Below are positions 52,157 through 61,645 of a stretch of 64,000 nt of DNA, in pieces; positions within the stretch are counted from its first letter, which is position 1; every line of letters begins with the position of its first letter. The stretch comes from CALNYS01 sp942490855 (GTDB lineage: Bacteria > Planctomycetota > Phycisphaerae > Phycisphaerales > UBA1924). The stretch covers positions 620,001-684,000 of the forward strand of contig CALNYS010000004.1 in the NCBI GenBank assembly GCA_942490855.1. Reading direction: 5' to 3'. Both the position numbers and the translations under genes were made by a program. The notes under the pieces were generated by a model. It did no database searches, had not been told where the DNA came from, and saw nothing but the letters and a program-made list of their open reading frames with translations.

Positions 52157-54229
52157 GTGCTTGAAAGCCTTGGCAACGTGTGGGGGCTGCTGGTGGCCGT
52201 GCTCGGCTTCGGCGCGATCATCTTTATCCATGAGCTGGGTCACTTCCTGGCGGCGCGCTGGGCGGGGATCCGGGTGTTCTCGTTCGCGGTCGGCTTCGGG
52301 CCGGCGGCGCTGGCGTGGCGCAAGGGGATCGGGGTCCGTCGCGGCTCGACCAACCCCGCGACGCTGCGCGCGATGCGCGAGCGGATGGCCGAGTCTGCCC
52401 CCGCGACGCTCGACAAGGCCGACCACGTCTGGCCCGACGAGATCGGGAAGACCGAGTACCGCCTGAACTGGCTCCCGCTCGGCGGGTACGTGCACATGCG
52501 CGGGCAGGACGACGCGAACCCGGGCGCCGCCGAATCGGACCGGGGCGCGGGCGACAGCTTCATCGACAAGCCCGTCTGGAAGCGGATGGTCGTGATCAGC
52601 GCGGGCGTGGTGATGAACGTCATCCTCGCTCTGGCGCTGTACGTCGTGGTGTACGCGATCGGCAAGCCGGCGTCGCCCCCGATCGTCGGCGGGGCGTTCC
52701 CGGACAGCCCGGCGGCGGTCGCCGTGGCGGTCAACGCCGAGAGCGCGGGCGTTACAGAACCGGGGATCCGCAACGGCGACGTGGTGCTGAGCGTCAACGG
52801 AACGGCGCCGCGGGAGTTCGCGGACGTCTGGCTGACGGGCGCGCTCGCGAGCGCGTCGTCGGGCGTGAGCGTCGAGGTCCAGCGTCCCGGGATCGCCGAG
52901 CCGCTGCTGTTCACGATGGAGACGCAGCGGCGCGAGGGGGCGGAGTTCCGCGGCGTGGGGCTCGTCCCCGCGGTTTCGACCCGGCTTGTGGCGCCGCAGG
53001 GCGGCGAGCGATCCCGGCAGAACCTCGCGTACCTCTTTGAGAGCGCCGGCATCCCGCAGGGCGCGAGCCGGCTTGTTTCGATCGACGGGCGCGAGACCGA
53101 CATCCTCCCGGTGCTCGACGGCGTGTTCAGCAGCGAGACCATCCCCTTCACGTACGAGATCGACGGCCAGGTGCGCGCCGGCACGCTCCGCGGCGTCCCC
53201 GAGCTGCAGTCCGACACCGTCGAGACGCGCGAACGCCTCTTCGACCCGCTGCACATCGCGGGCTTTGTCCCGCCCATGCAGGTCGGCACGCTCGCGCCGG
53301 GCTCTGACCACGAGTTGCTCCCGGGCGACGTCTTCGTGCGGATCGGGCGCGTGGAGTGGCCCGGCCCGGTCGAGGGGATCCACGCGATCCGCGAGGCGTC
53401 GGGGCGCGAGATCGAGCTGGAAGTGCTGCGCGACGGCCAACGCCTCGCGCTCACGGCGCCGGTCAGCCCTGAGGGGTCGATCGGGTTCTACCCGATGCAG
53501 TCGCTCGATCGCTGCGTTGTCACGCGTCCGCTTCCCAGTTCCATCGACAACGGGCGGGTCGGTCGGGCCGCGGGACTCATGCCCGGCACGCTGATCGAAA
53601 CCGTCAACGGTGCGCCGATCGAGGGCTACCGCGGGCTCCGCGAAGCGCTCGCGGGCGCACGAGCGGACACCCCGATCGAGCTCGGCGTCCTCTTGCCAGT
53701 GGGCGGGGGCGAGCGCTCCACCGCGACGATCACGCTGACACGCTCCGAGATCGAGGCGCTCGGCGCGCTCGGGTGGTCGGCGCCGCCCTTCTTCTCGTGG
53801 CTCTTCGAGCCGGCGCAGATCACGCTCCAGGCGTCGAACCCGCTCGAGGCGATGGCGATGGGTGTGGCCGACACGCAGCAGATGATCCTGCGGACGTACC
53901 TCACGCTCGTGCGCCTCTTCGAGGGCACGGTGGAGGTCGAGCAGCTTCGCGGGCCCGTGGGGATCGCTCACATCGGCACGCAGGTCGCGCAGCGCAGCCT
54001 CGCGGAGCTGCTGTTCTTCTTCGCCGTGATCAGCGCGAACCTCGCCGTGCTCAACTTCCTCCCGATCCCGATCGCCGACGGCGGGATGATGGTGTTTCTG
54101 ATCATCGAAGGCGTCACCGGGAAGCCCGTTTCGCCCGGCGTGCAGAACGCCGCGGCGCTGGTCGGGATCGTCCTGCTCGGCTCGGTCTTCCTGCTCGTGA
54201 CCTTCAACGACCTGTCGCGGCTGCTGTGA
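52157..54229 (+). CDS. rseP: RIP metalloprotease RseP/YaeL-like
   Basis: The 690-residue site-2 intramembrane protease has its zinc motif IFIHELGHFLAARW near residues 22-35 and the third-ligand helix NFLPIPIADGGMM near residue 630 (usual LDG is ADG here). Two or more PDZ domains fill the long middle section (NGTAPREFADVWLTGAL, then GTLIETVNGAPIEGYR), which makes it much longer than E. coli RseP (450). It cleaves membrane anti-sigma factors and could act on the RskA-like protein at 24760. GTG 52157 follows AAGGAGC. The stop overlaps the next gene as GTGA. Confidence 0.92.
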   Translation: MLESLGNVWGLLVAVLGFGAIIFIHELGHFLAARWAGIRVFSFAVGFGPAALAWRKGIGVRRGSTNPATLRAMRERMAESAPATLDKADHVWPDEIGKTEYRLNWLPLGGYVHMRGQDDANPGAAESDRGAGDSFIDKPVWKRMVVISAGVVMNVILALALYVVVYAIGKPASPPIVGGAFPDSPAAVAVAVNAESAGVTEPGIRNGDVVLSVNGTAPREFADVWLTGALASASSGVSVEVQRPGIAEPLLFTMETQRREGAEFRGVGLVPAVSTRLVAPQGGERSRQNLAYLFESAGIPQGASRLVSIDGRETDILPVLDGVFSSETIPFTYEIDGQVRAGTLRGVPELQSDTVETRERLFDPLHIAGFVPPMQVGTLAPGSDHELLPGDVFVRIGRVEWPGPVEGIHAIREASGREIELEVLRDGQRLALTAPVSPEGSIGFYPMQSLDRCVVTRPLPSSIDNGRVGRAAGLMPGTLIETVNGAPIEGYRGLREALAGARADTPIELGVLLPVGGGERSTATITLTRSEIEALGALGWSAPPFFSWLFEPAQITLQASNPLEAMAMGVADTQQMILRTYLTLVRLFEGTVEVEQLRGPVGIAHIGTQVAQRSLAELLFFFAVISANLAVLNFLPIPIADGGMMVFLIIEGVTGKPVSPGVQNAAALVGIVLLGSVFLLVTFNDLSRLL

Positions 54230-55146
54230 TCGACGGGCTGCTCGGGCTCGCGGCGCTGCTCGCGATCGGGTTCGCGCTCGCGGTCGTCACCGCGGCGCTC
54301 CTGACGGCGCACCGCCTGCGCCGCCCGCCGCGACGCACCGCGGGATGGGCCGCGTCGCGCGGCGTGCCCGCGGACCCCGGCGAACTCGCCGAGCCGAAGC
54401 CGTTCACCCCGCGCACGCTGTCCCTCTCGGGGCGCGAGGTCGAGCTGTGGGAGATCGAGGGCGATGCCGCGTCCGGCCCGGTCGTGATCGTGACGCCGGG
54501 GTGGGGCGATTCGAAGGTCGGCGCGCTGCCGCGCCTCGACGCGCTCGCGCCGTGGGCGTCGCTCGTCGTCGCGTGGGATCCGCCCGGTCTCGGCGTCAGC
54601 CCCGGCGCGTGCGGGCTGGGCGTGCGCGAGCCGGTGATGCTCAGCGAGCTTTGTGAGCGCTACGCGCGCGACGCGGGGATCGTTCTTTACGGGTGGTCGC
54701 TCGGGGGCGGGGCTTCGGTGTGCGCCGGAACCAGCGCTGGCGTCGCGGGGGTGATCGCCGAGGCGCCGTACCGCTTCGCCCCGACGCCGGCGCGGAACGT
54801 GCTGCGCGCCGCGGGGCTCCCCTACCGCATCAACCTGCCGATCGCGATGGCGATGCTCGGCGTGCGCTTGGGCGTGGGTCCCGCGTGGCGTGGGTTCGAT
54901 CGCGCCGCTCGCGCCCGCGACCTTCGCGTTCCCTTGCTCGTCGTGCACGGAACAAGCGACGCGGTGTGCCCGACCGACGACGGAAGAGCCATCGCGGGCG
55001 CGGCGCCCGACGGTTCGATCGCGGAGATCCCCGGGGGCGGGCACAACGATCTCTGGAGCGACGAGGCGAACCGGCGCGCGTGCATCGACGCGGTGCGCGC
55101 GTTCGGCGCTCGTCTTACGGGTAGTCCTGCCGCGTCGGTCGGATGA
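54226..55146 (+). CDS. Membrane-anchored alpha/beta hydrolase
   Basis: GTG 54226 overlaps the rseP stop. The 306-residue product has an N-terminal membrane segment (about residues 3-26, LLGLAALLAIGFALAVVTAALL) and an alpha/beta-hydrolase domain: PGWGDSKVGAL at the oxyanion strand, the nucleophile elbow GWSLGGGAS with Ser, a later LVVHGTSDAVCP with Asp and EIPGGGHNDLW with His. Cofactor-free esterase or peptidase activity is expected; the substrate is unknown. Its 3' end overlaps the convergent SDR by 32 bases. Confidence 0.85.
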   Translation: MIDGLLGLAALLAIGFALAVVTAALLTAHRLRRPPRRTAGWAASRGVPADPGELAEPKPFTPRTLSLSGREVELWEIEGDAASGPVVIVTPGWGDSKVGALPRLDALAPWASLVVAWDPPGLGVSPGACGLGVREPVMLSELCERYARDAGIVLYGWSLGGGASVCAGTSAGVAGVIAEAPYRFAPTPARNVLRAAGLPYRINLPIAMAMLGVRLGVGPAWRGFDRAARARDLRVPLLVVHGTSDAVCPTDDGRAIAGAAPDGSIAEIPGGGHNDLWSDEANRRACIDAVRAFGARLTGSPAASVG

Positions 55147-55873
55147 CCACGTCGTTGATATGTACGTGGGCGGGCTGGGCGCAGACGAACGAGATGGTCC
55201 GGGCGACGTCGTCGGGCTCGATCAGCGGGCCGAACTTGTCGTGGAAGCTCTGGACCAGATCGTCGGTGTAGCCCGCGACGGACTGGAACTCGGAGACGAC
55301 GATCCCCGGCTCGATGAGCGTGACGCGCACGCCCTGGGGGCCGAGCTCCCGACGCGACGCCTCGGCGAGCGAGTTGGCGCCGAACTTCGTTGCTCCGTAC
55401 ATCGAGCTGAAGGGCGAGACGTGGCGCCCGACGGTGGAGCCCAGCACAACGATGTCGCGCGAGCCGTCCTGTTTCACCATGCGCGGGCCCGCGGCGCGGA
55501 TGAGGCGCGCCAGCCCGACGAGGTTGATGCGGATCATCTCGTCCCACTGCGATTCGTCGGACGTGATGCTCGACCCGCCCAGCCCGCGCCCGGCGTTGGC
55601 GACGATGAGGTCCGCCGGACCCGCGAGGTCCGACGCCGCGTCGAGCATGGCGTCGATGGTGGATTGATCCGCGGCGTCGCCGGCGACCGGCGCGGCGCGC
55701 CCGCCGGCGTCGGCGATGCGCTTCACGAGGGCCGCGAGCTTGTCGTCACGGCGGGCGTTGACCACCACCGCGGCTCCTCTGGAGGCGAGGTCGATCGCGA
55801 CGGCTTCGCCGATGCCGGCCGAGGCGCCGGTGACGATCGCGCTGCGCCCGGCGAGTTCGTTGGTCGTGCTCAT
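55115..55873 (-). CDS. Short-chain dehydrogenase/reductase
   Basis: The 252-residue classical SDR has the NAD(P) loop VTGASAGIGEAVA, ANAGRGLGG, catalytic Ser in LGSTVGRHVSPF and YGATKFGANSLAE (Tyr and Lys). An N-terminal basic residue pattern (NARRDDKLAA) suggests NADP preference. The substrate cannot be told. ATG 55873 overlaps the M42-peptidase stop as ATGA. The resemblance to YdfG/serine-dehydrogenase-like SDRs is general. Identification of the fold is firm. Confidence 0.92.
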   Translation of the reverse strand: MSTTNELAGRSAIVTGASAGIGEAVAIDLASRGAAVVVNARRDDKLAALVKRIADAGGRAAPVAGDAADQSTIDAMLDAASDLAGPADLIVANAGRGLGGSSITSDESQWDEMIRINLVGLARLIRAAGPRMVKQDGSRDIVVLGSTVGRHVSPFSSMYGATKFGANSLAEASRRELGPQGVRVTLIEPGIVVSEFQSVAGYTDDLVQSFHDKFGPLIEPDDVARTISFVCAQPAHVHINDVVIRPTRQDYP

Positions 55874-57061
55874 GGGGTGTCCAGGACGTCCTTGCGTTCG
55901 TTGTAGAGCTTTTCGAGGCGGTCGATAATAGGCTCGGCGGCTTCGAGGTTCTGCGCGCACGCGACGAGCAGACGGACGAGCCCGAGGTAATCGTCGAGCG
56001 CGATGTGCTCGCGTTCGATGCGCGCGACCGGTTCGCGTTTGGCCTTGACCGCTTCTTCGTATTCGCTGAGCCCCGCCATGTTGTGGTAGTTCCCGAGCGG
56101 GAGGCAGATGCACGTCGATTCGTGCCCGTACGCGTGGTACGCGGTCGCCTCGCAGGCGCCCCCGGGCATCAGCTTGCGCTGCCACTTGAAGGCGGTCTCG
56201 GCGGTGAGCTTGGGGCGCCCGACGTCGGGGTCGACGACGCCCTCGAGGCGCTGGGCGCAGCGGGCGACGGCGGCGTTGAGGGTCGGGCTGAAGGTGGACA
56301 GGCGGTCGCCAACGCGCACGATCGGCCCACCGCCGATGGGCGAGTCGGGGAACGAGCGCGAGTTCTCGAGCGCCAGGAGACGCGCGCCGGCGGGGATCGT
56401 CCCGAGCTTGCACGCGGCGATCGCGCCGATGAACCCGACTTCCTCGGCGTGTGCAGAGCAACGCGGCGCGGGGCGCCGAGTCGGTGTCCTGGAGCTGATC
56501 GAGCGCGTCGAGGGCCGCGGCGAGGGCCGCGAGGTCGTCGCACGCGCGGGCGTGCACCACGCCGTCGAAGTCGATCTCGGGGCCGGGGAGCTCCCAGACG
56601 GCGATGTCGCCCGGCGTAAAGCCGGTAAGGGACGCGTCGGCCTCGATCACGCACGAGCGGTAGAGGCGCGCCGGCGGATCAGGCTCCTCGCGGGACGTGA
56701 CGGTCGCGCCGACGGGCGCGACGGGCGAGTCGGGGTCGGCCGGGTAGAGCGTGACCCGGGCGTTGTCGAAGTAGTGCGCGTGGACGCCGCCGAGGAACGT
56801 GAGCGTCGCGGTGCGCTCGGCGGTGATCGCGCCCACGACGAAACCGGGGTGGTCGAGGTGGGCGGTGTAGAGGACCGGCGACTCCACGGCGTCGCGGTGG
56901 AGGATGAGCAGGTTCCCGGCGTCATCGGCGGTGCGCACGAGCGCCGGGCGCTGGGCCAGCCACTCGTCGAGGAAGCGCACGACGCGTGCCTCTTTCCCGG
57001 CGACGGTCGGTAGACCCGCGAGGGCGAGCAGTGTTCGGGAGTCGGGCTGTTCGTCTGGCAT
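55870..57061 (-). pseudogene. M42-like aminopeptidase with frameshift
   Basis: From ATG 57061 the frame carries VLYTAHLDHPGFVVGA (metal-binding His and Asp) and ARACDDLAALAAALDAL, then at about 56447 loses frame after ALLCTRR. Restoring two bases (GC, so that CGCC reads CGCGCC) gives CTRAEEVGFIGAIAACKLG, the catalytic Glu block, and continues to KLMPGGACEATAYHAYG and CLPLGNYHNM with the last His, ending at the stop overlapped by the SDR. All metal ligands would be present if the lesion were repaired. M42 enzymes are cobalt or zinc aminopeptidases. TACCTT lies seven bases before ATG 57061. Confidence 0.85.
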
Positions 57062-57068
57062 AGCGGCT

Positions 57069-57074
57069 AAGGTA
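57069..57074 (-). promoter_or_regulatory. Near-leaderless -10 box of the M42-like gene
   Basis: TACCTT on the minus strand ends seven bases before ATG 57061, one more than in most other leaderless candidates. Confidence 0.4.
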
Positions 57075-57110
57075 TCACCGCCCGAGACCCTACGAGGAGG
57101 AGTGTCACCG

Positions 57111-59768
57111 ATGAATCGTGCCCGTTCCGCTGTTGTCGCCCTCGCCGGGGCCGTGCTCGCTGTCGCGAGCGTCGCGCCCGCGCAGGACCGTCTCTCGACC
57201 ATCGAGGCGATCGCTCCCGATCAGCCCCGCGCCGAGCACCACGGGGCGGGAGATTTCGACTACTTCGGCGGGCTCCGCTTCGCCGAGGGCGTCCCGACGC
57301 CCGAGTCGGTCATCGGTCACGAGCTCGGTGAACGGTTCACGCGTCATCACCAGATCGTTGAGTATATGTACGCGCTCGCCGAGAGCAGCGAGCACGCGAT
57401 CGCCAGCGAGTACGGCCGCACGCACCAGGACCGCCCGTTGATGACGATAACGATCAGCTCGCGCGAGAACCTCGCGCGTCTGGAAGAGATCCTCGCCGCC
57501 AACCGCGAGCTGACCGACCCGCGCACGACCAGCGACGCCCGCGCGGCGCAGATCATCCGTGAGAACCCGGCGATCGTGTGGCTCAGCTACGGCGTGCACG
57601 GGAACGAGGCGTCGAGCCCCGAGGCCGCGATGCGCGTCGCGTACACCCTCGCCACCGCGCAGAACGAGGAGGCCCGGTTTATCCGCGAGAACACGGTCGT
57701 GGTCATCGACCCGGCGCTCAACCCCGACGGGCGGATGCGCTACATCGGGTGGTTCGAGAACGTTGTCGGGACGGGCGGGGAGAACCCGTCTGTTGACGCC
57801 GCGGAGCACGACGAGCCCTGGCCCAGCGGGCGCACGAACCATTACCTGTTCGACCTCAACCGCGACTGGCTGTGGCTGACGCAGCCCGAGTCCGAGGCCC
57901 GCATCGCCCGGTACACCCAGTACAAGCCGCAGCTGCACATCGACGGGCACGAGCAGGGGCACCGCTCGCCCTTCTTCTTCGGCGCCGGCGACGACCCCTA
58001 CAACACGAACATCCCCGACGAGACGCGCGCGTGGGTCGAGCTCTACGGGCTCGCGAACGCCAAGATGTTCGAAGCGCGCGGCATGGTGTACGCCACCAAG
58101 GAGCGCTTCGACTACCTCTACCCCGGCTACGGCAAGGTGATGCCCGTCTACCACGGCGCGGTTGGCATGCTGACCGAGCAGGCCGGGCACGGGTTCGCCG
58201 GGCTCGCGGTGGATGTGCACGCGGACTACGTCCTGACGCTGCGCGAGCGGGCGAGCCACCACTTCCTTATCAGCATGAACAACGTGGAAACGACCGCCGC
58301 CAACCGCGAGGGGCAGCTCCGACGTTTCTGGGATTACTACAAGGGGTCGGTGAACCCTGGCGAGGGGCCGATGGCGTTCGTTCTGAGCGCTGACAACGAC
58401 CCGGCGCTGCTGGCTGAGGTGAAGCGCCTGTGCGATGCGCACGGGATCGAGGTCGGGGCGCTCGATCGCGAGCTGCGTCTGCGCGACGCGATCGACTTCG
58501 CCTCCGGCGAGCAACTCGAACGCGCCGAGGCGCCGGCGGGGTCCTGGGTGATCCGCGCCGATCAGCCGATGGGACGGCTGGTGCGCGCCGTGTTCGAGCG
58601 CAGCAGCACCCTGACAAACAACGACACGTACGACATCACCGGGTGGTCGCTCCCCGTCTCCTTCGGGCTCACCGCGTGGCAGACGGACAAGAAGCTCAGC
58701 GCGGACACCTCGCCCGCGGGGTCGGTGTTCGGAGAAGGGACCGTGCGCGGCGAGGGCGGGTACGCCGTTCTTGTTGATGCCGGCTCGAGCCGTTTCCCCA
58801 GCGCGGTCGGTCTGGCGATCGAGCACGACTTGTTCTGGCGCTACAGCGGGGACGAGCTGACGATCGAAGGCGAGACCTTCGCGCCGGGTTCGTTGATCGT
58901 CCACCGCATCCGTAACTCCGATGAAACGGTCAACGCTTTCCTAGAAGGGCTCGTCGAGCGGGGCATCGACGCGCGGCTTGTCGGCTCGGGGATGACCTCG
59001 AGCGGCCCGGTGCTGGGGACGAGCGAGAACGGGATCGCCGAGGTCCCGCGCATCGCGCTGCTGCGCGACGCGCCGACCGACCCGCACAGCTTCGGCGAAA
59101 CGTGGTGGCTGCTCGACAGCGAGTTCGGCGTGCCGCACACGACGATCAACGCGGACCGGATCGGGCGCATCGACCTCGACGAGTACAACGTGCTCGTGAT
59201 GCCCAGCGCGTGGGGCTCGTGGTCGTCGGCGCTGGGCGACGACGGCGCCGAGCGCGTGCGGGAGTGGGTCCGCTCGGGCGGGACGCTCGTCGCGATCGGG
59301 TCCGCGTGCACGTGGGCCGAGGCCGGCGTGCTGCGCCTCGACGAGGACGATGAAGACGAGGACGCCGACGAGGACGGGCCCAAGCCCAACGAGCTGACCT
59401 GGGACGAGCGCGAGGACCGCGGCGTCGATCGGCGCGTGCCGGGGTCGATGCTCTCGGCGAGCGTGGACACCTCGCACCCGCTCGCCGCGGGCGTCCCCGA
59501 CTGGGTCGGCAGCGTGAAGCGCAGCCCGCGCACGCTGACGCTCTCAGACGACGTGTACGTGCTCGCCCGGTACAACGAGCAGCCGCTTGTCAGCGGGCAC
59601 CTCTCGGAGGAGCGGCGCGAAGAGATCGCGGGGACCCCGATGGTCGCGCACCACCGCATGGGTCGGGGCAACGTCGTTCTCTTTAACGAGGTCGTCACGA
59701 TCCGCGGGTTCCAGCGCGGCGTGTCCCGCCTGCTGCTCAACGCGATGCTGTACGGCCCGTCGATCTGA
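57111..59768 (+). CDS. Exported M14-family zinc carboxypeptidase
   Basis: ATG 57111 follows GAGGAGG and gives 885 residues with a signal peptide (VVALAGAVLAVASVAPAQ). The M14 domain (about residues 50-330) shows zinc ligands in VHGNEASS and the later His in LHIDGHEQGHRSPFF. The following 500 residues are a mixed domain with the acidic stretch DEDDEDEDADED near residue 745 and a glutamine-amidotransferase-like segment (VLVMPSAWGSWSS, RSGGTLVAIGSACTW). M14 proteins of this large form digest peptides or act on peptidoglycan. It is secreted, so nutrient peptide use is likely. Confidence 0.88.
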   Translation: MNRARSAVVALAGAVLAVASVAPAQDRLSTIEAIAPDQPRAEHHGAGDFDYFGGLRFAEGVPTPESVIGHELGERFTRHHQIVEYMYALAESSEHAIASEYGRTHQDRPLMTITISSRENLARLEEILAANRELTDPRTTSDARAAQIIRENPAIVWLSYGVHGNEASSPEAAMRVAYTLATAQNEEARFIRENTVVVIDPALNPDGRMRYIGWFENVVGTGGENPSVDAAEHDEPWPSGRTNHYLFDLNRDWLWLTQPESEARIARYTQYKPQLHIDGHEQGHRSPFFFGAGDDPYNTNIPDETRAWVELYGLANAKMFEARGMVYATKERFDYLYPGYGKVMPVYHGAVGMLTEQAGHGFAGLAVDVHADYVLTLRERASHHFLISMNNVETTAANREGQLRRFWDYYKGSVNPGEGPMAFVLSADNDPALLAEVKRLCDAHGIEVGALDRELRLRDAIDFASGEQLERAEAPAGSWVIRADQPMGRLVRAVFERSSTLTNNDTYDITGWSLPVSFGLTAWQTDKKLSADTSPAGSVFGEGTVRGEGGYAVLVDAGSSRFPSAVGLAIEHDLFWRYSGDELTIEGETFAPGSLIVHRIRNSDETVNAFLEGLVERGIDARLVGSGMTSSGPVLGTSENGIAEVPRIALLRDAPTDPHSFGETWWLLDSEFGVPHTTINADRIGRIDLDEYNVLVMPSAWGSWSSALGDDGAERVREWVRSGGTLVAIGSACTWAEAGVLRLDEDDEDEDADEDGPKPNELTWDEREDRGVDRRVPGSMLSASVDTSHPLAAGVPDWVGSVKRSPRTLTLSDDVYVLARYNEQPLVSGHLSEERREEIAGTPMVAHHRMGRGNVVLFNEVVTIRGFQRGVSRLLLNAMLYGPSI

Positions 59769-59783
59769 TCGGCGCGGCGCGGT

Positions 59784-61610
59784 TCACATGTCGTCGGGGT
59801 CGGGCACCGACCCGCGCTGGCATTCGATCCAGTCCTCGATCCGGCGCTCGAGGATCGGGAGCGGCGTCGCGCCGGCTGCGAGCACGTGGTCGTGGAAGAG
59901 GCGCAGGTCGAAGGCGCCCTTGAGTTCCGCCTCGGCGCGGGCGCGCAGGCGACGGATGGCGATCTCCCCGATCTTGTACCCCAGCGCCTGACCGGGCCAT
60001 GCGATGTAGCGGTCGACCTCGGAGATCACGTTCGCTTCGCTGAGCCCGGCGTTCGCCTTCATGTACTCGATCGCGCGCTCGCGGCTCCACCCCATCGAGT
60101 GGATGCCCGTGTCCACCACGAGGCGCATCGCGCGCCACATCTCGTAGGAGAGGCGCCCGAACTCGTCGTAAGGGTCGGCGTACATGCCCCGCGGGTGATC
60201 CGAGCCGACCTCCAGCCCGAGGCGCTCCGAGTACAGCCCCCACCCCTCGCCGAACGCCGTGAAGTAGAGCGTCGATCTCCACTTGTGCTGCCCGAGCTCC
60301 TCGAGCTCCTGGGCGAGCGAGCCCTGGAGGTGGTGACCGGGCACCGCCTCGTGCAGCGCGAGCGCGATGCCCTCGTAGCTAGGGCGCTGGCGGAGGTTGT
60401 ACGTGTTGGCCATGAACGTCCCCGACACGCCGTTGGCGAGCGAGCCCTCGTAGTAGTACGCGGTCGGGGCGCTGGGCGCGACGAAGTCGGGGAGGGCCCG
60501 CACCCCGTAGGGCAGGCGCGGCAAGCGCGAAAACAGCGTGGGGAGCTCGGCGTCCATGCGCTTGCAGATGTCGCGGTAATGCCCGAGCAGCTCGGCGGGC
60601 GTGTCGAAGTAGAAGCGGTCGTCTGTCCGCAGGAACTCTGTGAACGCGGCGAACAGCCCGTCGTCGTCCAGCCCCGGGCGCCCGTCGCGGAACCCGGTCT
60701 CGTCGATGATCCCGAACATCTCGGTCCGGATGCGGGCGACCTCGGCGAGCCCGAGCTGGTGGATCTCGTCGGGGGTCATCTCGGTTGTTGTGTAGAACGC
60801 CACCTGGTCGGCGTAAAAGGCTTCACCGTTGGGGAGTTCAACGGCGCCGAGCGACTCGCGCGCGCCGGGGACGTACTCGTCAGCGAGAAACGCCGCGAAC
60901 GCGCGCCACGCCGGGATCACGTCCTCTTTCATCGCCGAGAGCGCGTCGGTGCGCAGGTGCGCAGGCGAAGAAGGATCGAGGAAGGGCGCGTACATCGGGT
61001 GGGCGCGTGGGTCGTCGAGGAAGCGGTTGTCGGCGACGGCGTTCGCCTGCGCGGGGACGTCGCGCAGCACGATCCGGGGCGGCGTGCGCCCCGCTTCGAG
61101 CCCGGCGCGGAGGTTCGTCTCGAGATCTTCGAGGTGCGCGGGCAGCGCGCGCAGTCGGCGGATGTAGTCCTCGTAGTGTTGTTCGGTGGTGAAGCGGAGG
61201 CGCCCGGGGAGCTGCGGGTACGAGACGAACGGGCCCGACTGCTGGGTGAGCGGGAGCTGCTCCATGTGGTGGCGCGCCCCGCTCATCACCCGCTCAAGCA
61301 CGAACTCGGCGACCTCGAGGTCGATGAGACGCTCGGGGTCCGGCGTGGCGGGCATCGATTCCCGCAAGCGCTGCGCCCGCGTGTGCATCGACGTGTACTC
61401 CCGCAGCCGGGCGTCCCGCCCCTCCTCGGACTCGTCGGGCCAGAGATGGTCGAAACGCCGGTCGCCCTCGATCGACGCGCCGAGCGGGTCGGACTTGCGA
61501 TCGGCCTCGTAGAGGCGATCGAGCAAGCGGGTAACGTCCGAGCCCCAATCGGCGAGCGCGGGGACGGCACAGAGCAGAACGGCGAGCGCGAAAGTCAGAG
61601 TCGTCTTCAT
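59784..61610 (-). CDS. DUF885 zinc protease-like exported protein
   Basis: ATG 61610 gives 608 residues with a signal peptide (LTFALAVLLCAVPALAD). The C-terminal half carries the HEAVPGHHLQ zinc motif and FTAFGEGWGLYSERLG, both typical of DUF885 metallopeptidases. The N-terminal half is helical and poorly conserved, as in the family. A TTG at 61616 would add two residues. TAGGCT lies six bases before ATG 61610, so the message is probably leaderless. With the neighbouring M14 enzyme it suggests a set of exported peptidases. Converges with M14. Confidence 0.88.
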   Translation of the reverse strand: MKTTLTFALAVLLCAVPALADWGSDVTRLLDRLYEADRKSDPLGASIEGDRRFDHLWPDESEEGRDARLREYTSMHTRAQRLRESMPATPDPERLIDLEVAEFVLERVMSGARHHMEQLPLTQQSGPFVSYPQLPGRLRFTTEQHYEDYIRRLRALPAHLEDLETNLRAGLEAGRTPPRIVLRDVPAQANAVADNRFLDDPRAHPMYAPFLDPSSPAHLRTDALSAMKEDVIPAWRAFAAFLADEYVPGARESLGAVELPNGEAFYADQVAFYTTTEMTPDEIHQLGLAEVARIRTEMFGIIDETGFRDGRPGLDDDGLFAAFTEFLRTDDRFYFDTPAELLGHYRDICKRMDAELPTLFSRLPRLPYGVRALPDFVAPSAPTAYYYEGSLANGVSGTFMANTYNLRQRPSYEGIALALHEAVPGHHLQGSLAQELEELGQHKWRSTLYFTAFGEGWGLYSERLGLEVGSDHPRGMYADPYDEFGRLSYEMWRAMRLVVDTGIHSMGWSRERAIEYMKANAGLSEANVISEVDRYIAWPGQALGYKIGEIAIRRLRARAEAELKGAFDLRLFHDHVLAAGATPLPILERRIEDWIECQRGSVPDPDDM

Positions 61611-61616
61611 GCCCAA

Positions 61617-61622
61617 AGCCTA
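61617..61622 (-). promoter_or_regulatory. Leaderless -10 box of the DUF885 gene
   Basis: TAGGCT on the minus strand ends six bases before ATG 61610. It is divergent from the ribB-like box at 61633. Confidence 0.55.
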
Positions 61623-61632
61623 CCGGTGGGGC

Positions 61633-61638
61633 TACGAT
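61633..61638 (+). promoter_or_regulatory. Near-leaderless -10 box of the RibB-like gene
   Basis: TACGAT ends seven bases before ATG 61646; no Shine-Dalgarno lies between. Confidence 0.45.
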
Positions 61639-61645
61639 CCGATCC

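Noticed and set aside
56904..57110. N-terminal extension of the M14 peptidase
   Set aside because: It runs into the divergent M42-like gene; ATG 57111 has a strong Shine-Dalgarno and a signal peptide.
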